From: Atribacterota bacterium
Lineage (GTDB): Bacteria; Atribacterota; Phoenicimicrobiia; Phoenicimicrobiales; Stramentimicrobiaceae
Direction of reading: 5' to 3'
Length of the DNA stretch: 7,606 nucleotides
NCBI GenBank assembly: GCA_028696495.1
Contig: JAQVGY010000039.1
Location: forward strand, 1 to 7,606
The notes under the pieces were generated by a model. The model did not search any database, had not been told where the DNA came from, and saw nothing but the letters and a program-made list of their open reading frames with translations. Position numbers and translations under genes: made by a program. Position 1 is the first letter of the stretch; each line of letters begins with the position of its first letter. This document shows, piece by piece, positions 6,672 through 7,606 of this stretch.

Positions 6672-6709
6672 GAAGGGCAGTAATAAAATTGTTTAAAATA
6701 CTGCCCTTC
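6672..6709. terminator. Hairpin between symporter gene and ald (possible terminator or processing site)
   Basis: GAAGGGCAGTA at 6672-6682 is perfectly complementary to TACTGCCCTTC at 6699-6709. The interior can extend with TAAA at 6684-6687 pairing TTTA at 6692-6695 around the loop ATTG, leaving a small asymmetric bulge. It begins ten bases after the symporter stop, where a terminator would sit. The + strand continues TCACTAATATA with no T-run, so classic factor-independent termination toward ald is doubtful. On the - strand a T-rich stretch (GGTTTTATTTT) follows a few bases after the stem. It may be a partial terminator, or a 3'-end stabilising or processing hairpin that reduces ald expression. 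Confidence 0.5.
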
Positions 6710-6740
6710 TCACTAATATATAATGAGGAGATTTTAAATC

Positions 6741-7606
6741 ATGATTATCGGTGTTCCCAAAGAAATTAAAGATAAAGAAAACCGTGTAGCTATAACACCT
6801 GCAGGGGTAACTGCCTTTGTAAAAAATGGTCATCAGGTATTGGTTGAAAAAGCAGCCGGTCTGGGAAGTGGTATAACTGACCAGGAATATTCAGATTCCG
6901 GTGCAATTATTTTAGAAGAGCCTGCGGAAATTTTCCAAAAAGCTGATATGATAATAAAAGTAAAAGAACCTCTGCCTTCGGAATATGAATTTATTAAAGA
7001 AGGCCAGATTGTATTTACTTATTTTCATTTTGCCTCCTCTCGAGAACTCACCCAGGCAATGTTAGATAGAAAGTGTATCTCCATTGCCTACGAAACTGTG
7101 GAGACTGATGATGGAGTTCTTCCCCTCCTGGCACCGATGAGTGAGGTAGCAGGCAAAACTGCAGGTCATTTAGTTGCTCATTATCTATCTATGCCGCGTG
7201 GTGGACGAGGAGTTTTATTGGGTGGCGTTCCCGGGGTAAAACCGGCTAAAGTTGTGGTTATTGGTGGTGGAAACGTTGGTACCAATGCAGCAAAGGTTGC
7301 TGCTGGCATTGGGGCTAATGTTATTATTTTTGATGTTAATTTAGAACGCCTTAAGTACCTTGATGATATAATGCCTAAGAATGTAATTACCATTGTTTCC
7401 AATCAATTTAATGTTGAGGAAGAATTAAAAGACGCTGATGGCTTAATCGGTGCAGCGCTAATACCTGGTGCTCCTGCACCAAAAGTCGTTACTGAAGAGA
7501 TGGTCAAAAAAATGCCCAAACGTTCGGTCATAATCGATGTGGCTATAGACCAGGGAGGTTGTGTTGAAACCAGCAAGGTCACCTCTCTCAGTGAGCCGAC
7601 TTATGT
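6741..7606 (+). CDS. ald: Alanine dehydrogenase, N-terminal part (3' end outside window)
   Basis: Ald catalyses reversible NAD-dependent oxidative deamination of L-alanine to pyruvate and ammonia in the cytoplasm. The frame is open from ATG 6741 to the window end, giving 288 full codons of about 370 expected. The substrate domain starts MIIGVPKEIKDKENRVAITP, with Arg15. Lys75 lies in IKVKEPLP and His96 in TYFHFA. These match the known substrate and catalytic residues of bacterial Ald. The Rossmann domain shows GGGNVG at 175-180, Asp198 in IFDVN for the NAD ribose, and Asp270 in VAIDQGG. The ribosome binding site is GAGGAG at 6725-6730, ten bases before ATG. No convincing promoter is visible in the 78-base gap, so transcription may read through the hairpin from the symporter gene. 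Motifs such as MSEVAGK and GVPGVKPAKVVVIGGG separate it from the related PntA transhydrogenase subunit. With the symporter it suggests alanine use. The missing C-terminus prevents checking full length. Confidence 0.96.
   Translation, partial: MIIGVPKEIKDKENRVAITPAGVTAFVKNGHQVLVEKAAGLGSGITDQEYSDSGAIILEEPAEIFQKADMIIKVKEPLPSEYEFIKEGQIVFTYFHFASSRELTQAMLDRKCISIAYETVETDDGVLPLLAPMSEVAGKTAGHLVAHYLSMPRGGRGVLLGGVPGVKPAKVVVIGGGNVGTNAAKVAAGIGANVIIFDVNLERLKYLDDIMPKNVITIVSNQFNVEEELKDADGLIGAALIPGAPAPKVVTEEMVKKMPKRSVIIDVAIDQGGCVETSKVTSLSEPTY

Noticed and set aside
6719..6724. TATAAT as an ald promoter -10 box
   Set aside because: It directly abuts the ribosome binding site at 6725-6730, so a transcript from it would start at or beyond that site. 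No -35 box lies 16-18 bases upstream.

Overview
The window is AT-rich and densely packed, with every gene on the + strand. Strong Shine-Dalgarno (SD) sites (GGAGG or AAGGAGG) sit ahead of most genes. GcvP is split into two subunits, and tetrahydrofolate (THF)-dependent one-carbon genes predominate. This style suggests a low-GC anaerobic bacterium of the Firmicutes/Clostridia or Halanaerobiales kind, or a similar uncultured lineage. I cannot name the genus from the sequence alone.

Layout. Bases 1-621 are the 3' end of fhs (formate--THF ligase), cut by the window start. Then come gcvH (655-1038), gcvPA (1061-2404, TTG start), gcvPB (2416-3921) and gcvT (3945-5069). These five genes are separated by only 11-33 bases and look like one operon. 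A 234-base AT-rich gap (5070-5303) follows. It holds two orphan SD-like sites and a promoter candidate. Next is an AGCS-family sodium:alanine/glycine symporter (5304-6662), then a hairpin of 11 perfect base pairs (6672-6709). The last gene is the 5' two-thirds or more of ald (alanine dehydrogenase, from 6741), cut by the window end.

How the genes fit together. GcvP, GcvH and GcvT, with a dihydrolipoyl dehydrogenase not seen here, interconvert glycine with CO2, NH3 and methylene-THF. Fhs joins the THF one-carbon pool to formate and ATP. With FolD, also not seen here, the set links glycine to formate. It could run oxidatively (glycine to formate plus ATP) or reductively (formate plus CO2 to glycine). 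The symporter would import alanine or glycine, and Ald would interconvert alanine with pyruvate and ammonia. The most economical reading is a glycine/alanine metabolism locus. The direction of flux cannot be read from sequence. I found no wholly new system. The points most worth checking are the fhs linkage, the gene order, and a GcvPA subunit that departs from usual family motifs while GcvPB stays conventional.
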